From CAZEKB01 sp964512225 (GTDB lineage: Bacteria > Myxococcota_A > UBA796 > UBA9615), in the NCBI GenBank assembly GCA_964512225.1, contig CAZEKB010000027.1, positions 4,713 through 68,712 of the forward strand: a stretch of 64,000 nucleotides of DNA, read 5' to 3'. This document shows, in pieces, positions 39,515 through 50,001 of the stretch. Each line of letters opens with the position of its first letter. Positions within the stretch are counted from its first letter, which is position 1. A program made the position numbers and the translations under genes. The notes under the pieces are model-generated. The model did no database searches, was not told where the DNA came from, and worked only from the letters and a program-made list of their open reading frames with translations.

Positions 39515-40579
39515 CTACTCGGTGACCCGGACCTCGGCGCCGTCGCGCAGGATCGACTGCCCGACGACGACCACGCGGTCCCCCTCCGCGAGCCCCTCGA
39601 GCACCTCCACCCGGTCCTCCTCGGTGAAGCCCAGCTCCACCGCGCGCCGCGACGCGGTGTCGCCTTCGACGACGAACGCGTACGGAGACCCCGCCTCGTA
39701 GACCAGGGCGCGCTTCGACACCACGAGCGCGTCCTCGTGCGTCGCGGTGACGATGTCCGCGGCGACGAACATGCCGGGCCGCAGCGTCGTCTGGCTCGGG
39801 TCCACCGCGATCGTGATCTTCACCGTGCCCGACGCCGGGTCCACCACCGGCGAGATCCGTTGGACGCTCCCGGAGACCTCCGCACCGTCGAGCACCTCGC
39901 TGCGGATGCGCGTGAGCTGGCCCACATTCACGCGGGCGAGGTCCTTCTCCGGGAGATTCACCTCCACCTTCAGCGCCCCGAGGTCGACGACCCGGAAGAC
40001 CTGACGACCGGCCGTGACCGCCTCCCCGAACCGCAGGTCGCGGAAGCTGACCGTCCCCGCGATCGGGCTGGTGAGGGTGCGCGCGGCGTCGGCCTCCTTC
40101 GCCTGGGCGAAGGTGAGCTTGGCGGTGTCGTGGGCGTGCGCGGCCTCGTCGTAGGCGTTCCGGGATACGAACCCCTGCTCGAACAGCCCCGCCACGGAGT
40201 CGTACTCCTCCTTGGCGCGCTTCCAGGCGGCTTCGGCCCGATCGAACTCGCCCTTGAGCTGGGCGTTCCGCAGCGTCGCGAGCACCGCGCCCGCGGCCAC
40301 GACGTCGCCCTCCTCGACGCGGATGGCCTCCACCACTCCGGAGGCCTCGAGCGAGATCGTCGCGAGCCGATCGGAGTCGACCGTCGACGACGACGCGATC
40401 ACCTGCGCGATCGTCCCCCGGACCAGCGTCTCCACGCGCACGGCCGCCGCCTTCTCTTCGCCCTCACCCGAGTCGTCGTCGTTGCTGCTCGCGGCGCTCG
40501 AGTCGTCGTCGTCGCCCTTGTTGCAGGCGGCGAGCGCGAGCGCCGACAGGGCGGCCATGAGCAGCAGACGTCGAAGCAC
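39515..40579 (-). CDS. RND periplasmic adaptor (membrane-fusion) lipoprotein
   Basis: A 354-residue HlyD/AcrA-type adaptor. The lipobox ALAAC is followed by an acidic Asp/Ser tether (NKGDDDDSSAASSNDDDSG). Then come the barrel-lipoyl-hairpin parts: LVRGTIAQVIASSSTVDSD, GVVEAIRVEEGDVVAAGAVLATL (lipoyl half), a helical hairpin at ~125-180, SPIAGTVSFRDLRFGEAV, and a beta-barrel ending in a membrane-proximal domain (LVVSKRALVYEAG, LAEGDRVVVVGQSILRDG). It would link the RND pumps at 28.8-37.1 kb to the TolC part. GTG start at 40579 with GGAGGAGG upstream; separated from the RNDs by the PP2C gene. Confidence 0.88.
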   Translation of the reverse strand: MLRRLLLMAALSALALAACNKGDDDDSSAASSNDDDSGEGEEKAAAVRVETLVRGTIAQVIASSSTVDSDRLATISLEASGVVEAIRVEEGDVVAAGAVLATLRNAQLKGEFDRAEAAWKRAKEEYDSVAGLFEQGFVSRNAYDEAAHAHDTAKLTFAQAKEADAARTLTSPIAGTVSFRDLRFGEAVTAGRQVFRVVDLGALKVEVNLPEKDLARVNVGQLTRIRSEVLDGAEVSGSVQRISPVVDPASGTVKITIAVDPSQTTLRPGMFVAADIVTATHEDALVVSKRALVYEAGSPYAFVVEGDTASRRAVELGFTEEDRVEVLEGLAEGDRVVVVGQSILRDGAEVRVTE

Positions 40580-40596
40580 GGGACCTCCTCCGACCC

Positions 40597-41931
40597 CTAC
40601 GGAAGCGAGAGTCGTCGGACGGCGCGGATGGCGTCGGGGCGACCGGTGATCTCCGAGGCGTGGCGCACCATACCGGCCACCTCCTCGTCCGTGAGGGGAC
40701 GATCCAACACCGAGATGTCGTACGCGATTCCGTAGCGGGGGAAGTCGCGGTGGGCGGACTGCAGGTTCGAGATCCCGGCGCGGTAGATCGCGTCGTCCAC
40801 GGCCTTCTTGGTGCCGCGGAGGTCCGCGTGCACGACCGCGAGGATGTGTGGCGACAGGGCCGTCGCCGCCACGCCGATGCGGCGCTTCGGGGCGAACACC
40901 GAGTCCTCCACCGTCCCGCGCTGGGAGAGCAGCCGCGCGGACCGAGCCATCTTCCGGCCGATCCGGGGCTGCGCGTCTCGGGTCGCGGCCCCGATGTGGG
41001 GCGTGCAGTGGACCTCGGGGACGCCCGCGAACGGGTTGGCCCAGACCTCGCCCGCCGTCCGCGGCTCGTCGGGGTACACGTCCACGAAGGCCTGGCGGAT
41101 CGCGCCGCCGCGCACCGCCTCGACGAGGTGGGCCGGCTCGTACAGGAACCCGCGGGCGAGGTTGATGAGGACCCGCGGCGACTCCGTCGACCGACGGGCG
41201 CCCAGCCGGAACAGGTGGTCCCGCGTGATCAGCGCGCGGTTGCTGCGACCGCGCTGATCCTCGGCGCTGAGGTGGATGGTGACGACGTCCGAGTTCTCGA
41301 ACAGCTCCTCGAGCGTCGCGGCCGCGGCCCACTCCATGGTCTCGCCGACCGCGCGGGCCACCTCGCTCACGTCGAAGAAGAGGACCTCCATCCCCAGGCC
41401 CTCGCCGAGCCGCGCGACCTGGGTCCCGATGTTGCCCAGCCCGATGATCCCGAGGCGCTTGCCCTTGACCTCGAAGCGGCCCGTGGAGCTCTTGCGCCAG
41501 CGGTTGTCGTCCGTCTCGGCCCACGCCTCCGGCAGGCGTCGGGCCCCCATGAGCAGCTGCCCGATCACCATCTCGGCGACGCTGCGGCCGTTGGAGCGGG
41601 GGTCGTTCAAGACGAGGATGCCGCGGGCGGCGGCCGCCTCCTTGTCCACGGAGTCGTCGCCGATGCAGCACAGCATGACGGCGAACAGGTCCTCGGCGAC
41701 GTCGAGCACCTCGGCGTCGACGACCACCCGCGAGCGCTTGAACAGGAGGTGCGGGCGGTGCTCGCGGATGAGGTCGAGGAGCTCGTCGTGCCCGGGCGTG
41801 GACTCGACGCGCACGGGCTCGATCCCCTGAGCCCGCAGGGACTCGTCCAGGACCGGGTCCGGGTTCTCGAGGATCAGGGCCCGTCGGAACGGCCCGGTGA
41901 GCAGGCGGGGCGAGCCCGGTGAGGCGATCAC
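40597..41931 (-). CDS. D-3-phosphoglycerate-dehydrogenase-like 2-hydroxyacid dehydrogenase
   Basis: A 444-residue member of the D-isomer-specific 2-hydroxyacid dehydrogenases. The NAD-binding Rossmann motif is GIIGLGNIGTQVARLGEGLGM; LINLARGFLYEPAHLVEAV, the Glu in DVYPDEPRT and the catalytic His in CTPHIGAATRDAQ follow. The C-terminal ~100 residues (HILAVVHADLRGTKKAVDDAIYRAGISN) look like an ACT-type regulatory domain, as in SerA, which catalyses the first step of serine synthesis. The N-terminal block is more divergent than in typical SerA. GTG start. It stands 17 bases upstream of the efflux adaptor. Confidence 0.8.
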   Translation of the reverse strand: MIASPGSPRLLTGPFRRALILENPDPVLDESLRAQGIEPVRVESTPGHDELLDLIREHRPHLLFKRSRVVVDAEVLDVAEDLFAVMLCCIGDDSVDKEAAAARGILVLNDPRSNGRSVAEMVIGQLLMGARRLPEAWAETDDNRWRKSSTGRFEVKGKRLGIIGLGNIGTQVARLGEGLGMEVLFFDVSEVARAVGETMEWAAAATLEELFENSDVVTIHLSAEDQRGRSNRALITRDHLFRLGARRSTESPRVLINLARGFLYEPAHLVEAVRGGAIRQAFVDVYPDEPRTAGEVWANPFAGVPEVHCTPHIGAATRDAQPRIGRKMARSARLLSQRGTVEDSVFAPKRRIGVAATALSPHILAVVHADLRGTKKAVDDAIYRAGISNLQSAHRDFPRYGIAYDISVLDRPLTDEEVAGMVRHASEITGRPDAIRAVRRLSLP

Positions 41932-41962
41932 GGCAGTCTCTGGGTGGGCCCCGGGGGGCCGG

Positions 41963-42901
41963 TCAGGCAGCTTCGGAGTAGACCTGCGCGGGGTTCCACG
42001 AGCGCGGGACGGGCGGCGGCTTCGGGAGGCGCTCTTCGCTGCCGACGTGGCCCGTGAAGTCCGGGATCCGCGGGCCGATGAAGATCCCGACGACGTAGGT
42101 GCGGAAGAGGTAGACGAACACCTGCGGGAGCTGCAGCTCGGGGTGGATCAGGTGCGCGACCGACGCGTGCAGCTCGGGCAGCTTGCTCCAGTGCTCGGTG
42201 GGCTTCCAGTGGTGCACGGTGTGGTAGCCGTTGTTGAACAGCCAGGCGTTGAGCACCGGACCCACGAAGTTGCGGGAGTGGTTCCACTTGCTCTCGGCGT
42301 CGCAGTTCACGTGCTGGACGTAGTTGAAGAACATCACCATCCACAGGCTCACCGCCGTGGGTCCGCCGATGTAGAGCAGGGCGCGCTTCCAGTCGAGCCA
42401 CAGGAAGGTCGCCACGAAGCCGCCCCAGACCGCGTACTGGACCATCGCCTCCCAGAAGCGCGTGCGGCGCCCGGGACCCCGGTTCCAGTTGTCCTGCAGG
42501 TAGTGCATGGTCAGCGGGTTCTGGTACCAGCTCGAGACCACCGGGTAGATGGCGGCCATCCACGTGGTGTCCCGACGGGTGAGGCGCCAGGTGATCGTCG
42601 CGTCCCCCGCCCGGTTGCCGAAGACGTGGTGGTTCATCATGTGGGTGGGGATCCACACGAAGATCGGGAAGCCGTAGCAGAAGCTGAGGACGTAGTCCCA
42701 GAGCCGGTTCGCCCAGGTCTGGTGGAAGATGCCCGCGTGCGCGTGGGAGTGCGCGGCGGGGCCCATGCACATCGCGAAGAAGAGCAGCATCGCGTACGCG
42801 GGCCAGGAGAAGCCGGTGACCCACAGCGTGGCGAACAGCGCCACCATGGTGATGGCGTAGACGATCATGCGGACGTCGGCCTGGTACTTCAGCGTGGGCA
42901 T
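41963..42901 (-). CDS. Membrane fatty-acid desaturase
   Basis: A 312-residue di-iron membrane enzyme. Histidine boxes are HSHAHAGIFH (~51-60), THMMNHHVFGN (~86-96), QHVNCD plus WNHSRNF in the middle, and the C-terminal HTVHHWKPTEHW. Four or so transmembrane helices surround them. Members insert double bonds in acyl chains or hydroxylate lipids; the acyl substrate is not clear. A good ribosome-binding site (AGGAG) precedes the ATG at 42901. Located upstream of the dehydrogenase in the same direction, 31 bases apart. Confidence 0.85.
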   Translation of the reverse strand: MPTLKYQADVRMIVYAITMVALFATLWVTGFSWPAYAMLLFFAMCMGPAAHSHAHAGIFHQTWANRLWDYVLSFCYGFPIFVWIPTHMMNHHVFGNRAGDATITWRLTRRDTTWMAAIYPVVSSWYQNPLTMHYLQDNWNRGPGRRTRFWEAMVQYAVWGGFVATFLWLDWKRALLYIGGPTAVSLWMVMFFNYVQHVNCDAESKWNHSRNFVGPVLNAWLFNNGYHTVHHWKPTEHWSKLPELHASVAHLIHPELQLPQVFVYLFRTYVVGIFIGPRIPDFTGHVGSEERLPKPPPVPRSWNPAQVYSEAA

Positions 42902-42965
42902 TCGGGTCGCTCCTGACGGGGCGCTTCTATAGCGGAACGATCGGCCGGTGTCCCGAGGATTCGGG

Positions 42966-43439
42966 TCAGCCCTCGGCGTCGATCTCCGGCTCGGCGAGAT
43001 CGGTGAGCCGCTGCAGGCACTGCTCGGCGTGCCTGCGCCACTTGCGCTGGTCGGCGACCCGCTTCGGGGCCTCCTGATCGTGGAACCCCACGGACAGCGA
43101 CGCCTTCGTGATCCCCACCGCCGCGTCGAGCCGCAGCTCGTACCGAAGGTGGCGGCCGCGCACGACGTCCGACCGCCGGGGCATGTACTTGCTGTCCAGC
43201 ACGACGAGCCCGGGCGCCTCCGTCTCTCGGACCCAGTCGCGCAGCTTGTCGCCGTCGCGCACGACGAGCTGGCGCGAGCCGTCGGGCATGTCCCGGGTGG
43301 TCCTCGCGTCCCCGGACTGGGCGGGCGCCCACAGCCACTCGGCCGCCCGGCCGACGATGGAGGCGATGCCGAAGACTTGAGCGCGGGGAGCGCGGATCTC
43401 GCGCTCGACGGTGACGAAGGAAGCGGGGGCGTCGGACAT
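42966..43439 (-). CDS. Small SRPBCC-like protein, function unknown
   Basis: A 157-residue soluble protein. The start VTVEREIRAPRAQVFGIASIVGRAAEWLW and the later LRYELRLDAAVGITKASLSVGF resemble the START-like SRPBCC fold (helix-grip ligand-binding domain), but conservation is modest and I do not recognise a named family. No catalytic motif. ATG 43439 is preceded in frame by ATG 43451. It is divergent from larE. A possible TTGACG / GATGGT promoter with 17-base spacing (43447-43475, minus strand) lies 7 bases before ATG 43439. Confidence 0.55.
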   Translation of the reverse strand: MSDAPASFVTVEREIRAPRAQVFGIASIVGRAAEWLWAPAQSGDARTTRDMPDGSRQLVVRDGDKLRDWVRETEAPGLVVLDSKYMPRRSDVVRGRHLRYELRLDAAVGITKASLSVGFHDQEAPKRVADQRKWRRHAEQCLQRLTDLAEPEIDAEG

Positions 43440-43517
43440 GGCGCGCACCATCGACGTCCGTCGGCGGAGCGTCAAGAGACGGGCGGGTCGCCGACGAACC
43501 TGTAATGTTCCCCGCCG

Positions 43518-44414
43518 GTGAGTGCTCTCCTCCCCATCTTGAGCACGTCCGCGGCGGCGGGCGTCGATCCGAGCGTCGTGATCTCCCCCCGCGCGCGGTG
43601 GGAGCCCGGGGTCCGACGCCTGCGCGCGGCGCTCCGCGCGTCCAGTCCGTGGGTCGTCGCCTTCTCCGGGGGCGTCGACTCGGCCTTCGTGCTGCACGTC
43701 GCCTCCGAGCTGCGCGACGACGTGATCGCCCTCACGGCCGTCTCCCCCACGCTGCCCGACGCCGAGCGCGAGGCCTGCATCGCCTTCACGAAGCGTCGGG
43801 GCGTGCGGCACCTGCTCGTGCCGTCCAACGAGATGCACGTCGACGGGTTCGCCAGCAACCCCGTGAACCGCTGCTACTTCTGCAAGACGGAGCTGTACTC
43901 GATCGCGCGGCGGGAGGCCGCGGCGCTGGGCGTCGACGCGATCGCCGACGGCGTCAACCTCGACGACCTGGGCGACCACCGGCCGGGCCTCGTCGCGGCC
44001 CGCGAGCACCGCATCACCCACCCCCTCGTGGACGCGGGCATGTCGAAGGCGGACGTCCGCGGCGCCGCCCGCGCGCTCGGGCTCGACGAGTGGAACAAGC
44101 CCGCCTTCGCGTGCCTTTCTTCTCGCTTCCCCTACGGGACGGCGATCACCGAGGAGCGACTGCACATGGTCGGCAGCGTCGAGACCCTCCTGCGCGAGCT
44201 CGGGTTCCGTCAGGTCCGCGTGCGCTACCACGGCGACGTGTGCCGGATCGAGGTCCTGCCCGCCGACCTGCCGCGCCTCGTCTCGGACGACGTCCGGGAC
44301 CGCGTGGTGGCGACCGCTCGAGCCGCCGGCTTCCGCTACACCACGCTCGACCTGCAGGGCTACCGCATGGGCTCGCTCAACGAGGGGCTGGGCACCGGAG
44401 AGCCCGAGGCTTGA
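43518..44414 (+). CDS. larE: ATP-dependent sacrificial sulfur transferase LarE-like
   Basis: A 298-residue PP-loop ATPase. AFSGGVDSAFVLHVASE is the ATP pyrophosphatase loop; NPVNRCYFCKTELY and the later ACLSSRFPYGTAI carry the conserved cysteine that in Lactobacillus LarE donates its sulfur to the nickel-pincer cofactor of lactate racemase. No larA, larB or larC is in the window, so it may act on another sulfur-containing cofactor. GTG start at 43518. The next gene begins on a TTG that overlaps its TGA (TTGA). Confidence 0.85.
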   Translation: MSALLPILSTSAAAGVDPSVVISPRARWEPGVRRLRAALRASSPWVVAFSGGVDSAFVLHVASELRDDVIALTAVSPTLPDAEREACIAFTKRRGVRHLLVPSNEMHVDGFASNPVNRCYFCKTELYSIARREAAALGVDAIADGVNLDDLGDHRPGLVAAREHRITHPLVDAGMSKADVRGAARALGLDEWNKPAFACLSSRFPYGTAITEERLHMVGSVETLLRELGFRQVRVRYHGDVCRIEVLPADLPRLVSDDVRDRVVATARAAGFRYTTLDLQGYRMGSLNEGLGTGEPEA

Positions 44415-45151
44415 ACCCCCCGGAGCGGCGACGGATCTGGATCGAGATCCTGGTCCTGTACCTCGGCTCGTGCCTCGTGATCCGAGGCGTCAAGACCGTG
44501 CAGGAGGGCTTCGGGCTGCCGGACGACGTGCTCGTCCTCGTCGCCCTCGTCTTCCTCTACACCCCGTGGGTCGCCGAGAAGTGGCGGGGCTACCGCGTCG
44601 ACGACGACATCCTCCAGCCGTCGCCGTTTCTCCCCGCGCTGTGGAAGGCGGTGAAGTTCTTCCTCGTCGTCATCGCCGTCATCTACCCGTTCTTCCTCCT
44701 CGGCAACCACCTCTGGCAGACCGTGGGCTTCACCTGGGTCACCGACAACATCCTGGGCTGGACGCGACCCTACCGACCCCATTTCCCCCGCCACGGGCTC
44801 CCCGACGACCTCGTGATGCAGGTCCTCTACCAGCTGATCTGCGTGGGCTACGCCGAGGAGTACTTCTATCGCGGGTACATGCAGACGCGCATGGACGAGG
44901 TGTTCGACGGGCGCCGGTTCCGCCTCTTCGGGGCGGAGTTCGGGTGGGCGCTGCCCGTGACCGCCGTGCTCTTCACCGCCGGTCACACGATCGTGACCTT
45001 CCAGTGGTGGCAGCCCCTGATCCTGTTCCCGGCCCTCGTCTTCGGCTGGATGCGCGCCCGGAGCGGCAACATCCTGGGGGCGGCGCTGTTCCACGCGTGG
45101 TCCAACAGCGTGATGATCGTCCTGGACTCGTTGTACGGGGTGAAGGGATGA
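44411..45151 (+). CDS. CPBP-family (Abi/Rce1-type) intramembrane protease, possible myxosortase
   Basis: A 246-residue membrane protein with about six helices. The glutamate-type protease motifs are clear: EEYFYRGYMQTR (EExxxR), LFTAGHTIV (FxxxH) and FHAWSNS (HxxxN). CPBP proteases include myxosortases, which process MYXO-CTERM tails. Two proteins with such tails are in this window (20.9 and 56.8 kb), which makes that role attractive but unproven. TTG start at 44411 in a TTGA overlap with larE; it overlaps the next gene by ATGA. Confidence 0.78.
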   Translation: MNPPERRRIWIEILVLYLGSCLVIRGVKTVQEGFGLPDDVLVLVALVFLYTPWVAEKWRGYRVDDDILQPSPFLPALWKAVKFFLVVIAVIYPFFLLGNHLWQTVGFTWVTDNILGWTRPYRPHFPRHGLPDDLVMQVLYQLICVGYAEEYFYRGYMQTRMDEVFDGRRFRLFGAEFGWALPVTAVLFTAGHTIVTFQWWQPLILFPALVFGWMRARSGNILGAALFHAWSNSVMIVLDSLYGVKG

Positions 45152-45795
45152 GGGCGACGTGGGCGATCGCGGCGGCCCTGTGCCTGGTGTCGTTCGCCGC
45201 CCGCGCGGACGACGGCGTGCTCGTGGACCGGGTGGTCGCGACCGTCGGGAATACGCCGGTCACGGCGTCCGAGGTCGCCCTCGAAGCGGCGATCCACGAG
45301 CGCATCGTCGCCCTGCCCGCCGACGACCGGGGGGTCTTCGGACGCCTGCTCACCGAGTCCCGCGAGCCCCTCGAGGCGGTGATCTTCCGGGCGATCCTGG
45401 TCGAGACGCCGGAGTTCGCGGCCGTGCGCATCACCGACGACCGCGAGGCCTACGAGCGCTTCAGCGCGTTCGAAGATACGTTCGAGGACCGCAAGGAAGC
45501 CGCCGCCTTCCGCAAGTCCTGGGGCCTGGACCGGGTGGACCTCGTGGAGTACTTCCGCATCTCCGCCGTGCTGGACCACACCGTCGAGCTCGCGGTCGAT
45601 CGCGGCGTGCGGGTCACCGAGGAGGACGAGCGCCGCTTCTTCGAGGAGCACGGGGAGCGCCTCTTCCCGGGCAAGTCGTTCGAGGACGCCCGCGCGGGCC
45701 TGACGCGGCACGTGTACGCCAAGAAGTTCGATCAGGCCTACCAGAGCTGGCGAAAGCGACTCCGCGCGGGTGCGCGCTTGCGGTACCTGCGTTGA
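45148..45795 (+). CDS. Periplasmic SurA-N-like chaperone-type protein without PPIase domain
   Basis: A 215-residue exported protein. A signal peptide ends near ARADD. VLVDRVVATVGNTPVTASEV is the typical N-terminal signature of SurA and peptidyl-prolyl isomerase chaperones, and the remaining helical part (VEYFRISAVLDHTVEL, VTEEDERRFFEEH) continues the chaperone module, but no parvulin domain follows. It could be a folding helper for the products of its neighbours. ATG overlaps the preceding stop (ATGA), so it is in the larE-CPBP operon. Confidence 0.7.
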   Translation: MRATWAIAAALCLVSFAARADDGVLVDRVVATVGNTPVTASEVALEAAIHERIVALPADDRGVFGRLLTESREPLEAVIFRAILVETPEFAAVRITDDREAYERFSAFEDTFEDRKEAAAFRKSWGLDRVDLVEYFRISAVLDHTVELAVDRGVRVTEEDERRFFEEHGERLFPGKSFEDARAGLTRHVYAKKFDQAYQSWRKRLRAGARLRYLR

Positions 45796-45811
45796 GCACA
45801 GCACGAAGCCC

Positions 45812-45840
45812 TTGACGATTTCTTGACAATCGGGGATAAG
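45812..45840 (+). promoter_or_regulatory. Candidate sigma-70 promoter for the MopE-like lipoprotein
   Basis: TTGACG at 45812-45817 and GATAAG at 45835-45840 are exactly 17 bases apart. A second TTGACA at 45823 has no fitting -10. Transcription would start near 45847, 40 bases before the chosen ATG. Confidence 0.5.
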
Positions 45841-45885
45841 CTGGGCCCCCCTGCGTCCGGGAACGATCCCGGGGAGATGCGGTTC

Positions 45886-47682
<1,797 letters not shown>

Positions 47683-47689
47683 CGGGTCC

Positions 47690-49117
47690 TCAGAAGAGGC
47701 GCTTGCGCTGGCTCGAGCTGAGGATGCCGAGCATGTCGCGGTACTTGGCGACCGTGCGGCGAGCGATCTTGATGTTCTCGCCCGCGAGCATGTCGACCAG
47801 CTTCTGGTCGGAGTAGGGCTTGCGAGGGTTCTCTTCGGCCACGATGGCGGCGATGCGCTGCTTGACCATCTCCGAGGCCACGTCCTCGCCCTCGCCGCGC
47901 TGGATGCCCGAGTTGAAGAAGAACTTCAGGCTGAACGTGCCGTGGGGGGTGTTCACGTACTTGTTCGACGTGACGCGCGAGACGGTCGACTCGTGCATGC
48001 CGATGTCCTCGGCGACGTCCCGCAGGATCATCGGCTTGAGGCGTGAGATGCCCTCGTCGAAGAAGGCCTTCTGCTGCTTGATGATGGAGTCCATCACCTT
48101 GTAGATGGTGCGTTGGCGCTGGTAGATGCTGCGGATGAGCCACTGGGCCGACCGGAGCTTCTCCTGGATGAACTCCTTGTCGCCCTTCTTCACGCCCGAC
48201 AGCACGTTCTTGTAGTAGTTCGACACGCGCAGCTTGGGGACGCCGTCCTCGTTCAGCTGCACGACCCACTCGCCGCCGGACCGGATGACGTGGATGTCCG
48301 GGGTGATGTACCGGGGCTCGTCCGTGGCGAACTCGCGACCGGGCTTCGCCTCCAGCGTCGCGAGCACCTTGCAGGCGTCGACGATGCGCGACATGGGGAC
48401 GCGCAGGCCGCGCGCGATCGCCTTGTAGTTCCGCTTCTTCAGGGACTCCATGTGGTCCGAGACGATGCTGCGCAGGAGGCGGTTCTTGGGGTGATGGGTG
48501 TCGATCTGGAGGAGCAGGCACTCCTGCAGATCCCGGGCGCCGACGCCGACCGGATCGAAGGTCTGGACGAGGTCGAGCCCGTCCTCCAGCAGCTCGATCG
48601 TGTAGTTCCCCTCGGAGGCCATGTCCTCCATGGAGACCTTGAGGTAGCCGTGGTCGTCGAGGTTGTGGATGACGCACAGCGCGGCCTCGCGGACCATCGC
48701 CTCGGCGTCGGACATCTGGAGCTGCCACATCAGGTGCTCGGCGAGCGACTCGCTCCGCGTGAGGGTCTGCTCGTACCCGGGCATGTCGTCGAAGTCGCGG
48801 CGGATCTCGGAACCCGTCCGGGGGCTCGACTGGTACTGCTCGAGGTACTTCTCCCAGTCGATGTCCTGCTGGTCCTTGGTGCCCTCCGCGTTGGGGTCCG
48901 CGATCGGCGTCTCGGGCGCTCCGTCGGCCGCTTCGGCCATCGGATCGACCCGCTCTTCGATCTGCTCTTCGAGCACCGGATTCTCGACCAGCTCCTGGGA
49001 GATCAGGTCGCTGAGCTCGAGGTGGTTGAGCTGCAGGAGCTTGATGGCCTGCTGCAGCTGCGGCGTCATCACCAGCTGCTGCGAGAGCTTCATCTGCTGC
49101 TTGAGCTCGAACGCCAT
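47690..49117 (-). CDS. rpoN: RNA polymerase sigma-54 factor
   Basis: A 475-residue sigma-54. Region I is Gln-rich (LKQQMKLSQQLVMTPQLQQAIKLLQL), region II acidic (EEQIEERVDPMAEAADG), the core-binding and HTH regions follow (DIGMHESTVSRVTSNKYV) and the RpoN box ARRTVAKYRDMLGI is near the C-terminus. Sigma-54 reads -24/-12 promoters with enhancer-binding proteins; none is encoded in this window. It follows lptB, as in the common lptCAB-rpoN order, and a 155-base gap separates them. It converges on the MopE-like gene with 7 bases between stops. Confidence 0.96.
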   Translation of the reverse strand: MAFELKQQMKLSQQLVMTPQLQQAIKLLQLNHLELSDLISQELVENPVLEEQIEERVDPMAEAADGAPETPIADPNAEGTKDQQDIDWEKYLEQYQSSPRTGSEIRRDFDDMPGYEQTLTRSESLAEHLMWQLQMSDAEAMVREAALCVIHNLDDHGYLKVSMEDMASEGNYTIELLEDGLDLVQTFDPVGVGARDLQECLLLQIDTHHPKNRLLRSIVSDHMESLKKRNYKAIARGLRVPMSRIVDACKVLATLEAKPGREFATDEPRYITPDIHVIRSGGEWVVQLNEDGVPKLRVSNYYKNVLSGVKKGDKEFIQEKLRSAQWLIRSIYQRQRTIYKVMDSIIKQQKAFFDEGISRLKPMILRDVAEDIGMHESTVSRVTSNKYVNTPHGTFSLKFFFNSGIQRGEGEDVASEMVKQRIAAIVAEENPRKPYSDQKLVDMLAGENIKIARRTVAKYRDMLGILSSSQRKRLF

Positions 49118-49272
49118 TCTCTTCGCTTCCCGGTTACCCAGTTATTTCAAGTAGTTCCCCGTGCGAACTCTCCCGGACTTCGCTTCTCGAACTTAACAAC
49201 GCCAAGGGCCCAAGTCAAAAAGTAGGCCCCCATTGGCCCGATTGGTGCATGGGGATCAGATCGACGCTCCTG

Positions 49273-50001
49273 TCAAGCACCGAAATAGCGACGGTGCACC
49301 GGATCGCCGGGAGCGAACTCCGCGGCCGGTCCGTCCGACACCAGGCGCCCGTCGATGAGGACGAGGACACGCGCGCACGTCGCGAGGACGTCGTCGGCGG
49401 CGTGGTCGGTCAGCATGAGCGCGGTGCCCTCCGGCAGGTCCTTCAACCCCTCGCGCAGCGCCCGCCTTCCTCCCGGGTCGAGGCCCGCGAAGGGCTCGTC
49501 GAGGAGCAGCAGGCGAGGGGCCGACAGCAGGGCCCGGGCGACCTCCAGGCGGCGGCGCTCGCCTCCGGACAGCACCCCCGCGCGTCGTTCGGCGACGGCG
49601 GTCAGGGCCCACCGCTGCAGGGCGTCGTCGATCGCGCCCGGGGCCTGCGGACGACGGGCCGCGGGGGAGCCGCGCACCGCCGAGAGGTTGTCCCGGACCG
49701 TGAGATCGAGGAACACGGACGGGGTCTGGGGCACGTAGGCGAACCCGCGCCGCGCGAGGCGGTGCCGGGGCTCGCCCGTCACGTCGTCGCCGTCGAGCAG
49801 GACGCGCCCGGAGCGGGGTCGCAGGCGCCCGGCGAGGGCGTCGAACAGGGTCGTCTTGCCCGCCCCGTTCGGGCCCAGGAGCCCCACCCGCTCGCCCGGT
49901 CGCACCGAGAACCCGACCCCGTCGAGCACGGGGCGACGCCCCCAGCCCGCCACGAGATCGACGGCCCGGAGCACCGGACGCTCGATGCGGGAGCGGATCA
50001 T
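49273..50001 (-). CDS. lptB: LPS-export ABC-transporter ATPase LptB
   Basis: A 242-residue ABC ATPase that drives lipopolysaccharide extraction from the inner membrane with LptFG. Walker A GPNGAGKTT, Q-loop region YVPQTPSVF, signature LSGGERRRLE and Walker B LLLLDEPF are all present. YVPQTPSVFLDLTVRDNL is typical of LptB. ATG 50001 overlaps the stop of the upstream acyltransferase-LptC fusion (ATGA), and rpoN follows, supporting LptB over other ABC ATPases. LptF, LptG and LptA are not in the window. Confidence 0.9.
   Translation of the reverse strand: MIRSRIERPVLRAVDLVAGWGRRPVLDGVGFSVRPGERVGLLGPNGAGKTTLFDALAGRLRPRSGRVLLDGDDVTGEPRHRLARRGFAYVPQTPSVFLDLTVRDNLSAVRGSPAARRPQAPGAIDDALQRWALTAVAERRAGVLSGGERRRLEVARALLSAPRLLLLDEPFAGLDPGGRRALREGLKDLPEGTALMLTDHAADDVLATCARVLVLIDGRLVSDGPAAEFAPGDPVHRRYFGA

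Noticed and set aside
49118..49272. 155-base gap between rpoN and lptB as site of a small gene, strong promoter or terminator
   Set aside because: On the minus strand it has TTGACT without a good -10, and a 4-bp GGCC stem before a short T-run; nothing firm enough to annotate.
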